Notes under the pieces: model-generated
Database searches by the model: none
What the model saw: only the letters and a program-made list of their open reading frames with translations
Told to the model about the DNA's origin: nothing
NCBI RefSeq assembly: GCF_030930995.1
Contig: NZ_CP133217.1
Coordinates: forward strand, 3,028,001-3,092,000
Length of the DNA stretch: 64,000 nt
DNA from: Thiothrix subterranea
GTDB lineage: Bacteria > Pseudomonadota > Gammaproteobacteria > Thiotrichales > Thiotrichaceae
Direction of reading: 5' to 3'
Shown here: positions 27,211 through 36,570 of the stretch, piece by piece
Layout of the letters: every line of letters begins with the position of its first letter
Numbering within the stretch: position 1 is the stretch's first letter
Program-made: the position numbers and the translations under genes

Positions 27211-27981
27211 TTAATCCGCAGGCCGCCACACCGTGACGGTAAACAAACAACCCTCACGGTCGTCCTTGAAATCAATCTGAGGCCACGCTTCCAACGCTCG
27301 CAGAATCCCTGAACCTAAGCCACGGTAGGGCAACAGTTTCTTGGCAATGAACGATGCCAAGATGGGATTACGCAAATTCGAGTTACCCGCTTTCACTTTT
27401 TCAACAGTAAGATTATTAGGCAAATGACCGGGGCTAACAATCTCAATACGGTTAGCGTAAACCAGCACCCGAATCGGCGCACTGATAAAATAATCGCGAT
27501 GGATCAAGGCATTAACCAGCAACTCTTCAAATACCAAACGCGGCACTTCCGGCTCACCCACCGAATTAAAACTTTGCTGCCCTTGCCGCTTATGCAGGTT
27601 ACGCATAATAAAACGCAAGGTATCATCAAACACGTCGCGTAGCCTGCCTCCAATATCTTCGCTATCCACATAGCTGCTGGATTCAATCACATTGCCGGGA
27701 AATGTCACCGCTTTGACGATGAAGTCTGGGTTAATATGATGAGGTCGTTTAGCAAAAAACAAAACAGCAGCAAGGTTTATATTACCCTGCTCTGTTGCAA
27801 GGTTCAGGTCTTGTAACAAACACAGCAAATCAATGTTCTGCTCAGGAGCATCCAAAAGATCAGCTATTTGTAAAAACTCAAACAAAGTACGACGGTCGAT
27901 TTCATCAATGCTTGTATCATAGCTTAGTTCTCCAGTATTGACACACCCTAGAACTTCATTGTTGAGTTCCTCAAGCGTCAT
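27211..27981 (-). CDS. AlbA-type ATP-binding transcriptional regulator lacking its N-terminal domain
   Basis: 256 residues. The C-terminal two thirds match the HATPase_c_4 part of AlbA_2/ATP-binding proteins: EELLVNALIHRDYF (the N-box analogue), IEIVSPGHLPNNLTVE and YRGLGSGILRALE. Family members normally carry about 150-200 more N-terminal residues with an AlbA_2 domain of the VEFK...GG type; here the frame begins directly in the linker. The ATG overlaps the DUF2189 stop, so it may be a real short form or a truncated gene with a fortuitous start. 202 bases separate it from hsdM; I see no certain gene there. Confidence 0.7.
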   Translation of the reverse strand: MTLEELNNEVLGCVNTGELSYDTSIDEIDRRTLFEFLQIADLLDAPEQNIDLLCLLQDLNLATEQGNINLAAVLFFAKRPHHINPDFIVKAVTFPGNVIESSSYVDSEDIGGRLRDVFDDTLRFIMRNLHKRQGQQSFNSVGEPEVPRLVFEELLVNALIHRDYFISAPIRVLVYANRIEIVSPGHLPNNLTVEKVKAGNSNLRNPILASFIAKKLLPYRGLGSGILRALEAWPQIDFKDDREGCLFTVTVWRPAD

Positions 27982-28763
27982 ACCGCCTCAACCATATCGC
28001 GGTAAGCGTGCCAACTGGCATACGAAATCAGCGGCATGGCAATGATCAACCCAAGGCTAAACGGCAATAAGCCCGCGCTAATAATCACCGCAATGGTGGC
28101 CGCCCACGCCAACATCACTTTCCAGTTGATGAGGATGGCGCGAATGCTGGTATTCAATGCCGTCACCAAACTCACCTTGCGTTCCAGCAACATCGGCACC
28201 GTCGCCACGCCCGTCACGAAGGACACTACCGCAAACAACAGCCCCACTGACATAAACGACAACGTGAACAGCCAACCCATTTTTGACCCCAGCAATGCCG
28301 CCATAAAGCCAATGTAACTGTGCTGCTCCGCTACCGCCGTATCTTGCAGAAAAATATCCAGCACAATGGAAGACATCCGCAGCCACAGCAACACCAATAC
28401 CCCCAACATCACCGAGTACAGGATCAAATTAACCGGGTTACGTTTTAACGCCAACGTCGAGCGCAAAAAATTGACCGGATCACCGTGTTCACGTCGCAAG
28501 CTTAAATCATACAAACCCAGCGCAAGAAACGGCCCCCACAACATAAATCCCGCCGCTTCTGCCATAAAAAAACCGGGATTATTGGCAGACAACAGGCTCA
28601 TACCCATCCCCACCAGTGCGAAAACAATGCCATACAACAAGCTAGACCAAGGGTTCGCTCTAATATCCTCCGCACCTTGGCGTAACCACTTGGGAATATT
28701 GGCAAATTCGACCTGACGCACGGGGTATTCAGTGAACGGCTGTTCGGTGCTGATTGATTGCAT
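27978..28763 (-). CDS. DUF2189 family membrane protein
   Basis: About 261 residues from ATG 28763; an alternative ATG three codons upstream lies only 2 bases from the AGGAGG. The N-terminal motif VEFANIPKWLRQGAEDIRAN precedes six hydrophobic helices (starting near residues 43, 65, 110, 160, 180 and 220). DUF2189 is an inner-membrane family of unknown function. It overlaps the following ATPase by 4 bases and lies 59 bases after mrpG on the same strand. A fragment of a paralogue is at 19623. Confidence 0.82.
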   Translation of the reverse strand: MQSISTEQPFTEYPVRQVEFANIPKWLRQGAEDIRANPWSSLLYGIVFALVGMGMSLLSANNPGFFMAEAAGFMLWGPFLALGLYDLSLRREHGDPVNFLRSTLALKRNPVNLILYSVMLGVLVLLWLRMSSIVLDIFLQDTAVAEQHSYIGFMAALLGSKMGWLFTLSFMSVGLLFAVVSFVTGVATVPMLLERKVSLVTALNTSIRAILINWKVMLAWAATIAVIISAGLLPFSLGLIIAMPLISYASWHAYRDMVEAV

Positions 28764-28821
28764 AATTATCATTTCCTCCTTAATGGATTTTCATCATACG
28801 AGTCTGTCATCCCTGATTCAA

Positions 28822-29133
28822 CTACGGTTGGCGTGTGCGCTCCACCTGCTTCACCCGCAAATGCAGCGCCGCCTTCGCCATCATGTGCGCACTCACCGGT
28901 GCTGTCATGAATAAAAACAACGTCACCAGCACTTCATGCAAGCTTACCCCATCGGTATTGAACGAAAAATACAAGGCCGAAGCCACCAACACTGACCCCA
29001 CACCAATGGTCGTCGCCTTGGTCGGCCCGTGCAGGCGCATAAAAAAGTCCGGCATTTTCGCCAAACCCCACGAACCCACCAGCGTAAAAAACGCCCCAAC
29101 CAACACCAATACTGCCAAGATCACATCCAACAT
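28822..29133 (-). CDS. mrpG: Mrp Na+/H+ antiporter subunit G
   Basis: 103 residues, three transmembrane helices. The MrpG/MnhG signature is clear: LVLVGAFFTLVGSWGLAKMP at the start and DFFMRLHGPTKATTIGVGS in the second helix region. It is the last subunit of the hetero-oligomeric Mrp antiporter in the inner membrane, which exports Na+ using the proton gradient. It starts 4 bases after mrpF. Confidence 0.93.
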   Translation of the reverse strand: MLDVILAVLVLVGAFFTLVGSWGLAKMPDFFMRLHGPTKATTIGVGSVLVASALYFSFNTDGVSLHEVLVTLFLFMTAPVSAHMMAKAALHLRVKQVERTRQP

Positions 29134-29137
29134 CGCC

Positions 29138-29407
29138 CTACTCCATAATATCGCCGCGCAGCAAATACTTGCTCAACGCAATCGTACCCACAAAGCCCAT
29201 CACCGCAATCAGCAAGGCCGCCTCGAAATACAAGGCACTGCCTTGCAACAACCCAAACAATACCAGCAAGGCAATCGTATTCAGGTACAACGTATCCAAC
29301 GCCAGAATCCGATCAGGCACATCTGGCCCCACCAGCAAGCGGTACAAACTCAACAACAACGCCAACGACACCATACCGAATGCCCAAGGCAACACCATAT
29401 TCAACAT
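29138..29407 (-). CDS. mrpF: Mrp Na+/H+ antiporter subunit F
   Basis: 89 residues with three helices; the MrpF motif LLVGPDVPDRILALDTLYLN is present at 25-44. It overlaps the end of mrpE by 7 bases and is followed closely by mrpG. Essential small membrane subunit of the Mrp complex. Confidence 0.93.
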   Translation of the reverse strand: MLNMVLPWAFGMVSLALLLSLYRLLVGPDVPDRILALDTLYLNTIALLVLFGLLQGSALYFEAALLIAVMGFVGTIALSKYLLRGDIME

Positions 29408-29901
29408 TCGCGTAACACCTCTATCAATGGTTGCTCGTAACGCTGCTTCATTTCCCGAATGCTCGCCTCCACATCCGTCACATGCAGCGCATGAACCAGC
29501 AATTGCCGCCGGTCAGCCGACACCTCACACGAAACCGTCCCCGGTGTCAGCGAAATCGTATTAGCCAGCAAACTCACCCCTAACGGCGAACGAATATCCA
29601 ATTCCAACACCATAAACGCAGGCTGGAGCTTGCGGGTAGACCCCAAAATCAACGCCGCCACATTCAGGTTTGCCACCACAATATCCCACAACACCACCGC
29701 CACAAACTTCAGCAATACCCACGGGCGCTGCACACACACCCGTTCCGGCCAAAATCCCACCGTCACAAACGGAATCAGCAACGCCAAACCCGCACCCAAC
29801 ACCACATGCCCCATTGCGACGGTATTGTTCAACAACAACCAGATCAGCAACAGGAACACACTCAATAGCGGATGCGGCAACAATCGTTTCAACATGCTCA
29901 T
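29401..29901 (-). CDS. mrpE: Mrp Na+/H+ antiporter subunit E
   Basis: 166 residues, with two N-terminal helices followed by a cytoplasmic domain. The MrpE hallmark LANTISLTPGTVSCEVSADR is at about 111-130, and an HALHVTD motif follows. It overlaps mrpD by 4 bases and mrpF by 7, so it is translationally coupled in the operon. Confidence 0.93.
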   Translation of the reverse strand: MSMLKRLLPHPLLSVFLLLIWLLLNNTVAMGHVVLGAGLALLIPFVTVGFWPERVCVQRPWVLLKFVAVVLWDIVVANLNVAALILGSTRKLQPAFMVLELDIRSPLGVSLLANTISLTPGTVSCEVSADRRQLLVHALHVTDVEASIREMKQRYEQPLIEVLREC

Positions 29902-31433
29902 TTACCTCCCACCGCAGGGTCAAACACTGCCGCCCGATAGCCTGCCGTATCCAAGGTTTGCGCGGCGATTTGCTGCATCACTTCAGCAACCGGATGCGCC
30001 AACACCACCAGCAACGGCACGGCAGCCAACAACCACAACACCGCCACCAGACTCAGCCCAAACGCCGGAATCCGTGTCGGCAATACAGGGTCAGCCGCAT
30101 CAGATCGGTCTTTCACCTTGTAAAACAGCACCGAACCGCTACGCGCCAACGCAATCAGCAACAAAGCACTGCTGATCAAGACCGTTGCCAACACCGCCCA
30201 ACGCCAAGGATGTTCCAATGCCGCCTGCAAAATCCACAACTTGCCAAAAAACCCCGACAACGGCGGCAAACCCAAGGCCGCCACCGCCGCCAACATAAAC
30301 AAGCCACCCAGCAAAGCATGGTGTGGCAAGCGCATACCGGGGTCAAAACGGTCGGCATACGCCCCACGTCCGCGCACAATCACATCCGCCAGCAAAAACA
30401 AACCGCCTGCCAGCAAGGTCGAATGCACCAAATAATACAACGCCGCCGCCAGCCCCGTTTCAGAATGCAGCCCGACCGCAATCAACAACATTGCCACCGA
30501 AGCCAGCACCAAATACGCCACCTGAAAACGCAAGCGAAACGCTGCCAGCACGCCCAACGCCGCCAGTAACAAGGTAATCAGCCCCAGCCCCAGCAACCAA
30601 GGCGCGTAGAAATACGCCAAACTGCCCGCATCTTCACCAAACACCGTGCCATGCACCCGAATAATCGCGTACACCCCAACTTTAGTCATAATCGCAAACA
30701 AGGCCGCCACCGGCGCAGAAGTCCGCGCATACGCCGCAGGCAACCACAAATACAGCGGAAACATTGCCGCCTTCAGCCCAAACACCAGCAACAGCAACAA
30801 ACCCGCCGCCATCACCAGCCCTTCACGCTCAGCCGGTAATTCCGCCACTTTTGCCGCCATATCCGCGATATTCAGCGTCCCCAACGCGCCGTACAACGCT
30901 CCCAGCGCAAACAGAAACACCGTCGAACCGACCAGATTTACCACCACATAATGCAGCCCCGCCGCCGTGCGTTCCTTACCACCGCCATGCAGCAACAAGC
31001 TGTAAGAAGCCAGCAACAACACCTCAAAGAACACGAACAGGTTAAACGCATCCCCGGTCAGGAACGCCCCGTTCAAGCCAAACAATTGCATCTGGAACAA
31101 CACATGGAAATGGCTACCTTGCGCATCAATTTTCGTGACAATCGCATACCACAACGCACCGACTGCCAGTATTGCCGTCACCAACAGCATCAAGGCCGCA
31201 AGCTGGTCAAACACCAAGGTAATGCCGAATGGCGCAGGCCAGTTGCCCAGCGCATACACCTGCCGCTGCCCCGCCAGTGCACTATCAAACAACCACACTA
31301 CCAGCATTAGCAAGGCAAACGCGGCGGCAAAACCCACCATCCGCTGCACCTGCAAACCCAGCGGACGCAGTAACAGCAAAAGGATTCCCGCCAGCAAAGG
31401 CAATAGGATCGGAAGAATCGGCAAGTGCATCAT
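29898..31433 (-). CDS. mrpD: Mrp Na+/H+ antiporter subunit D
   Basis: 511 residues, about 14 transmembrane helices, homologous to the proton-pumping NuoN/NuoM subunits of complex I. The conserved stretch LTGDAFNLFVFFEVLLLASY (near 120) holds the essential helix-5 Glu, and lysines in later helices (MTKVGVYAIIRVHG near 250) form the putative proton path. It is coupled to mrpC by a 4-base overlap. Confidence 0.94.
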   Translation of the reverse strand: MMHLPILPILLPLLAGILLLLLRPLGLQVQRMVGFAAAFALLMLVVWLFDSALAGQRQVYALGNWPAPFGITLVFDQLAALMLLVTAILAVGALWYAIVTKIDAQGSHFHVLFQMQLFGLNGAFLTGDAFNLFVFFEVLLLASYSLLLHGGGKERTAAGLHYVVVNLVGSTVFLFALGALYGALGTLNIADMAAKVAELPAEREGLVMAAGLLLLLVFGLKAAMFPLYLWLPAAYARTSAPVAALFAIMTKVGVYAIIRVHGTVFGEDAGSLAYFYAPWLLGLGLITLLLAALGVLAAFRLRFQVAYLVLASVAMLLIAVGLHSETGLAAALYYLVHSTLLAGGLFLLADVIVRGRGAYADRFDPGMRLPHHALLGGLFMLAAVAALGLPPLSGFFGKLWILQAALEHPWRWAVLATVLISSALLLIALARSGSVLFYKVKDRSDAADPVLPTRIPAFGLSLVAVLWLLAAVPLLVVLAHPVAEVMQQIAAQTLDTAGYRAAVFDPAVGGK

Positions 31434-31807
31434 GACGACTTACCCCCCATCCCCAACCCTTCCCCCGCAAGGGGTGAAGGGGGCACATCCTTCCCATCCA
31501 CATGATCACTGCCCGTTTCGCCCCGCGCTTTCAACGCCAGTACGATGGCAAACGCCGTCATCCCGAAGGCAATCACAATCGCCGTCAACACCAGTGCTTG
31601 CGGCAACGGGTCGGCATATCCTGCGGCATCCGGGCGCACAATCGCAGGCACACCAATGGCCAGCCGCCCCATCGCAAACAGGAACAGATTGGTGGCATAC
31701 GACAACAAGGTCAGCCCCATCACCACCGGAAAGGTACTGGCACGCAACACCAGATACACCCCGCAAGCCACCAGCACCCCAATACTCAAGGCAATCAATA
31801 ATTCCAT
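31430..31807 (-). CDS. mrpC: Mrp Na+/H+ antiporter subunit C with a repeat-derived tail
   Basis: 125 residues, NuoK-like with three helices. Characteristic MrpC sequence includes GVYLVLRASTFPVVMGLTLL and PLPQALVLTAIVIAFGMTAF. The last ~15 residues (PPSPLAGEGLGMGG) are not family sequence but the translation of a REP-type palindrome at 31443-31488, read in frame to the stop. The protein body is complete before it, so function is probably unaffected. The start shares a base with the end of the mrpA-B fusion. Confidence 0.93.
   Translation of the reverse strand: MELLIALSIGVLVACGVYLVLRASTFPVVMGLTLLSYATNLFLFAMGRLAIGVPAIVRPDAAGYADPLPQALVLTAIVIAFGMTAFAIVLALKARGETGSDHVDGKDVPPSPLAGEGLGMGGKSS
31443..31488. 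repeat. REP-type palindrome inside the 3' end of mrpC
   Basis: A C-rich/G-rich palindrome (stem CCTTC-CCCC with GGGG-GAAGG around GCAA, 31457-31483) preceded by CCCCATCCCC. The sequence is the familiar dispersed element whose translation gives PLAGEGLGMGG; here it supplies the C-terminus of MrpC. Confidence 0.7.
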
Positions 31808-34629
31808 TACACCTCTCCTTGCAGCACAGGTGCGGGCGTATCCAGCCGGTTCAGCTTGCCCAGTTCCACCAGAATCATCACGGTTGCGCCAACGACCACC
31901 AGAAACACGCCAGTATCAAAGAACATCGCACTTGCTACCTCAAAATCACCCACCACAGGCCAATCCACATGCGTATAAGCCGACGTGAGGAACGGATACC
32001 CCAGTGCCATTGCCACCAGCCCCGTACCTGCCGCCACCAGCAAACCCGCCGCCAGCCACGAATGCATGTCAGAACGAATCCGTTGCGCCGTCCAGCCAAT
32101 GCCATTGGCAAGGTTCTGCAACACAATCGCCAATGCTGCAATCAGCCCGGCAATAAACCCGCCACCCGGCAAGTTATGCCCGCGCAGGAACACAAACACC
32201 GCCACCATCAACATCAGCGGGAACAATACCCGGCTAAAGGTTTGCAAAATGAACGGATTCGCCTCCAACGCCCACATACGCCCGCTGCTATCGGTGGCCG
32301 GTGCGTACAGTTTAAGATGCTGCAACAAGGCAAAAATCCCCAGCCCCGCCAAGGCCAGCACCGCTATTTCCCCCAAGGTATCAAAACCCCGGAAATCCAC
32401 CAGAATCACGTTAACCACATTCTTGCCACCACCGCCCGGCACACTTTGCGTCACGAAATAATCCGCCAATGTCGCCGTTTCACGGGTCATTACCGCCAAC
32501 GCCAATACCGCCGCCCCCAAGCCCAGTAAACCCGCCAAAATACCGTCACGCCACTTACGCCACACCGCACTGACACGCGGGGTATATTGCGGCAAGAAAT
32601 ACAAAGCCAGCATCAGCAACACAATCGTGACGATTTCCACCGACAATTGCGTCAAGGCTAAATCCGGCGCGGAAAATTTCACGAACGCCAGCGACACCAC
32701 CAAGCCCACTGCACCCAGCACCACCAACGCAATCAGGCGTTCCCGATGCAATACCACGCTCAACAGGCTGGCAAGAATCAAGGTTGCCCCCACCGCCAGA
32801 CTCACTGCATCCAACGGCAACAATGCCCGCTCACCCAACAAGGGCGCAGCACTCGACAAGAAACCCGCTGCGCCCATCAGCAACGTAAAACCCAACACCC
32901 AGAACAGGTTATCCTGCAACGAACCCCGGTCAAACCCACGGGTCACGCCACGCGCCACCTGCAACAGCTTGTCGATTTTCCAGTCATACAAATGCCGCAA
33001 TTGCTGACCACGCACCCGTGATTCATACCACGCAAACAAAGGATTACGCACCGCATACACCGTAATCCCACCCACCAGCGCAATAAAACTCATCAGCAAC
33101 GGCTCATTCAACCCATGCCAAATCGCCAGACTGTATTCCGGTGGGGCAGCCTGTAAGGTGCCTTGCACCGCCACTGCCAGCAACGGTGCTACCGTGAACA
33201 TCGGCAACATCCCCACCGCAATGCACAACACCACCAGCACATCCACCGGAATCCGCATAAACGGCGGCGGTTCGTGCGGCATTTTCGGTAAATTCACTGG
33301 CTCACCGTTGAAAAACACGTCATGGATAAAGCGCAGCGAATACGCCACTGAAAACACCCCGGCCAGCGTTGCCATCACCGGAATCGCCTGCCCCCACAAC
33401 GATTCCCCGGAAGCCACCACCGCCTGATCAAAAAACATTTCCTTGCTCAAAAAGCCGTTCAGCAACGGCACCCCCGCCATTGCCGCTGCCGCAATCATTG
33501 CCAGTGCCGCCGTGTGCGGCATGTATTTCAGCAAACCATTAATCCGGCGCATATCCCGCGACCCGGTTTCATGGTCAATAATCCCCGCCACCATGAACAA
33601 CGAAGCCTTGAAGGTGGCGTGATTGATAATGTGGAACAGTGCCGCCACCGCCGCCAGTTCCGTTCCCAGCCCGAACAGCAGCGTGATCAGCCCCAGATGG
33701 CTAATGGTCGAATACGCCAGCAAACCTTTCAGATCGTGCTGGAACAAAGCCACGAATGCGCCCACCAGCAAAGTAATCATCCCCACCGTGCCGATCAGCC
33801 ACGACCATTCCGGCGTACCCGCCAACACCGGGAAAAACCGCGCCAATAGGAAAATCCCCGCTTTCACCATCGTGGCGGAGTGCAAATACGCAGAAACAGG
33901 AGTGGGTGCTGCCATCGCATTCGGCAGCCAGAAATGGAATGGGAATTGTGCCGATTTGGTAAATACCCCAATCGCAATCAACACCAAAGTCGGCAAATAC
34001 AGCGCATGGGCACGAATTTGCTCACCTGCCAGCAATACGTCTGACAAGTTGTAACTGCCTGCCATCTGCCCCAACAGCAAAATTCCTGCCAGCAATGCCA
34101 AGCCGCCGCCGCCAGTGATTGCCAACGCCATTCGCGCCCCTTGCCGCGCATCCTCACGGTGTTGCCAGTAACTGATCAGCAGGAAGGAACTTAATGAGGT
34201 CAACTCCCAAAACACCATCAATTGCAGCAAGTTTTCCGACAATACCACGCCCAGCATTGATCCCATAAAGGTCAGCATGTAGGCAAAAAATCGCCCCATC
34301 GAATCTTTGGCTGAGAGGTAATAACGCGCATAGAGGATGACCAACAGGCCAATGACAAGGATCATCAGGGCAAACAATGCGCCTAGACCATCCAAACGGA
34401 AGGCAAAATCCAGCCCGATAGCAGGCATCCACGCCCAAGATTGAATCACCGTCTCACCGGCAAACACGGCAATCAATGCAGGGTACAACAACCCCAACGC
34501 CAATAATGTTGTGACTCCCGCCAGCCATGCCGCTGCCACTCGATGAAAATGCGCTGCCCACGCCACCACCACCGCTCCCACAAAGGGCAACAACACCGCT
34601 AACGGCAGATTAATCGTTGAAACATCCAT
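31807..34629 (-). CDS. mrpA: Mrp Na+/H+ antiporter, fused subunits A and B
   Basis: 940 residues, an MrpA-MrpB fusion. Residues about 1-480 are the NuoL-like proton-conducting part: FWELTSLSSFLLISYW near 140 with the essential Glu, and FPFHFWLPNAMAAPTPVSAYLHSA near 228. Residues about 600-700 are the MrpA C-terminal/MbhE-like helices (VKFSAPDLALTQLSVEIVTI). Residues about 790-925 correspond to MrpB (VFVFLRGHNLPGGGFIAGL). Fused A-B is a common form of the group 2-type Mrp operons. It is the first gene of the operon mrpA(B)CDEFG, which exports Na+ and supports pH homeostasis. Confidence 0.94.
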   Translation of the reverse strand: MDVSTINLPLAVLLPFVGAVVVAWAAHFHRVAAAWLAGVTTLLALGLLYPALIAVFAGETVIQSWAWMPAIGLDFAFRLDGLGALFALMILVIGLLVILYARYYLSAKDSMGRFFAYMLTFMGSMLGVVLSENLLQLMVFWELTSLSSFLLISYWQHREDARQGARMALAITGGGGLALLAGILLLGQMAGSYNLSDVLLAGEQIRAHALYLPTLVLIAIGVFTKSAQFPFHFWLPNAMAAPTPVSAYLHSATMVKAGIFLLARFFPVLAGTPEWSWLIGTVGMITLLVGAFVALFQHDLKGLLAYSTISHLGLITLLFGLGTELAAVAALFHIINHATFKASLFMVAGIIDHETGSRDMRRINGLLKYMPHTAALAMIAAAAMAGVPLLNGFLSKEMFFDQAVVASGESLWGQAIPVMATLAGVFSVAYSLRFIHDVFFNGEPVNLPKMPHEPPPFMRIPVDVLVVLCIAVGMLPMFTVAPLLAVAVQGTLQAAPPEYSLAIWHGLNEPLLMSFIALVGGITVYAVRNPLFAWYESRVRGQQLRHLYDWKIDKLLQVARGVTRGFDRGSLQDNLFWVLGFTLLMGAAGFLSSAAPLLGERALLPLDAVSLAVGATLILASLLSVVLHRERLIALVVLGAVGLVVSLAFVKFSAPDLALTQLSVEIVTIVLLMLALYFLPQYTPRVSAVWRKWRDGILAGLLGLGAAVLALAVMTRETATLADYFVTQSVPGGGGKNVVNVILVDFRGFDTLGEIAVLALAGLGIFALLQHLKLYAPATDSSGRMWALEANPFILQTFSRVLFPLMLMVAVFVFLRGHNLPGGGFIAGLIAALAIVLQNLANGIGWTAQRIRSDMHSWLAAGLLVAAGTGLVAMALGYPFLTSAYTHVDWPVVGDFEVASAMFFDTGVFLVVVGATVMILVELGKLNRLDTPAPVLQGEV

Positions 34630-34758
34630 TCAGCACCATTGCAACAAAGCCGGGTCGCTTCCGGCGGTGTCCCGATTCTACCCGAACAAAAGCATGAAGT
34701 GCTGATTTCGTCACGCTGGCGGGGTTAATGTGATACTGATCCCGCTCACCCAACGCGC

Positions 34759-35118
34759 TTAAAAGCGGTATTGCCATTCCACCCGATCGCGCTTCAGCCG
34801 CCAGCGTGCTTTGGCATTGGAACGCCCATTCGCAAACACTTTATCAGACAAGTTATCGAACACATTCTCGCGCACGTTATCCCTGAGGCGGAAATCACGC
34901 CGCACCACCGCATCACAATCCTGCATCAGCAAATAGCTATTGGTGCACTGGCGTTGCTGCAACTGCATATCATGGGTGCGCAACGCAAACGGTTTGGTAA
35001 TCGAATGGATAGAATGATAAGACAGCGGCGTAGATACCGTGCCACAAGCTGTTACGTTCAACAGCATCCCCAACATCAGCAAGCCCTTTACTGATGCCGT
35101 TTTCGTCGTAGTCTTCAT
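34759..35118 (-). CDS. small lipoprotein of unknown function
   Basis: 119 residues from the ATG at 35118 (GAGG 9 bases upstream; the frame extends to 35160 without a ribosome site). The signal peptide SVKGLLMLGMLLNVTAC ends in a lipobox with Cys25. The mature part has two further Cys (QCTN, QDCD), which could form a disulphide, and many charged residues. No family is recognised. Confidence 0.68.
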   Translation of the reverse strand: MKTTTKTASVKGLLMLGMLLNVTACGTVSTPLSYHSIHSITKPFALRTHDMQLQQRQCTNSYLLMQDCDAVVRRDFRLRDNVRENVFDNLSDKVFANGRSNAKARWRLKRDRVEWQYRF

Positions 35119-35407
35119 TAATAAACACCTCGCGTTTTGAGGTATTTTACCCGTGACCAACCAAAATGGCTATTTTTTATTCAGCAAAACGAGACTATAA
35201 ACCAAACTGTGTAACTGCTCCCGACCGACTACCCTTAGCAGGGTAAATAAGGAGTAAGAGACACAATGGAACGCACAGGATTTTCAATACCGAAGCTGAC
35301 ATAGCCGTAGACCCCCTTCGGCTGATGCATTGAATGGGCTATTATTTAATCACATATTATATTTAAAACCTATGACAGTTATCACATAACTTATAGCCAA
35401 TGTAACG
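35119..35407. other. 289-bp intergenic region between lipoprotein gene and hrcA
   Basis: Contains a plus-strand AAGGAG followed by a 12-codon frame (35266-35304, MERTGFSIPKLT) and then an A/T-rich stretch. The short frame could be a leftover gene start or a leader peptide with nothing behind it. No RNA gene or clear terminator is seen. Confidence 0.4.
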
Positions 35408-36466
35408 TCAATGCCGAGATTTCAACGCCAGACTCAATAATTTCGCGGTAATGTCAACGACGGGAATCACCCGTTCATACGGGATGCGTTTGGGGCCAAT
35501 CACGCCGAGTACGCCTAATTGCTCGCCATCGACTTCATAGGGCGCTGTCACCAGACTGCATTCGTCGAATACCGCTTGACCGGATTCGCGCCCGATGAAG
35601 ATTTTCACGCCATCCGCCTGCAAGCATTTATCCAGCAAACCCAGAATATCGCGTTTGCGGGTAAAGGCGGCAAACAATTCGCGCAACTTGGTAATATCGG
35701 ACAAATCGTCGTAACCCATCAAGTTGGTTTCGCCCGCAATCACGCAATCTTCATCTTGCTTTTGATCGCCTAAATCCGCGACCGTTTTTTCGCCCAGCTC
35801 AATCGCGGAGAGCATCATGCGATTCATGTCTTCGCGGTGTTCGCGCATCTCTTCCAGCAAGGCGGCGCGGGCTTGCTGCAAATCTTTGCCAATCAAACGT
35901 TCGTTGAGGAAGTTGGCGGCTTGTTGCAATTCTGAGGAACTCACATCCGCGTCGAGCTGGATAATGCGGTTTTGTACTTCGTTGCGGTTCATCACCAGAA
36001 TCGCCAGCACTTGGCGACTCGATAAGCTCAGGAATTCAATCTGGCGGATGGACGACGGATTGCGGCGCGGCAAACTCACCACGCCCGTCAGTTGGGTAAT
36101 GCAGGAGAGCAAGCTGGAGGCGGATTGGATTAATGCGGCGGGGTCGCGTTCCGCTTTCAACTGCCCTTGCAGGATGTGCATGGCGTGCTGTTCGAGCGGC
36201 TTGATATTGACCAACGCATCGACGAAGAGGCGGTAGCCTTGCGAGGTGGGGATGCGCCCTGCCGAGGTGTGCGGCGCACGGATGTAACCCATATCCTCCA
36301 AATCCGCCATCACATTGCGGATGGTGGCGGCGCTTAAATCCAAGCCGCTGCTGCGGGCAAGGTTGCGCGAACCGACCGGCTGTCCGTCTTGGATATAGCT
36401 TTCCACCAACACTTTGAGGATGTGGCGGGCGCGTTCGTTGAGTTCTGGGTGCTGGCGTATTGTCAT
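35408..36466 (-). CDS. hrcA: heat-inducible transcription repressor HrcA
   Basis: 352 residues from ATG 36466; upstream codons to 36502 are open but not family sequence. A winged-helix DNA-binding domain is N-terminal (PVGSRNLARSSGLDLSAATI, about 37-56), followed by the conserved GYIRAPHTSAGRIPTSQGYR and the GAF-like HrcA domain. HrcA represses groE and dnaK operons by binding CIRCE. I see no CIRCE element in the 104-base region between hrcA and nadK, so self-regulation through that site is not evident here. Confidence 0.95.
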   Translation of the reverse strand: MTIRQHPELNERARHILKVLVESYIQDGQPVGSRNLARSSGLDLSAATIRNVMADLEDMGYIRAPHTSAGRIPTSQGYRLFVDALVNIKPLEQHAMHILQGQLKAERDPAALIQSASSLLSCITQLTGVVSLPRRNPSSIRQIEFLSLSSRQVLAILVMNRNEVQNRIIQLDADVSSSELQQAANFLNERLIGKDLQQARAALLEEMREHREDMNRMMLSAIELGEKTVADLGDQKQDEDCVIAGETNLMGYDDLSDITKLRELFAAFTRKRDILGLLDKCLQADGVKIFIGRESGQAVFDECSLVTAPYEVDGEQLGVLGVIGPKRIPYERVIPVVDITAKLLSLALKSRH

Positions 36467-36570
36467 GCCATCATTTATAGGGGCAAAGTGCCGTAGATAC
36501 AAGCCTGTTTAACTTGCAATTTATTCCCAGCTTTGCCAGCCTTACCGCTTTACTCACACAAGCATCGGTT

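Noticed and set aside
28822-34629. Long plus-strand frames opposite the Mrp operon
   Set aside because: Low-complexity His/Gln/Pro/Thr-rich antisense shadows of membrane-protein codons; the minus-strand genes are well-conserved families.
36467-36570. CIRCE operator near hrcA
   Set aside because: No TTAGCACTC-N9-GAGTGCTAA or close variant in the intergenic region.
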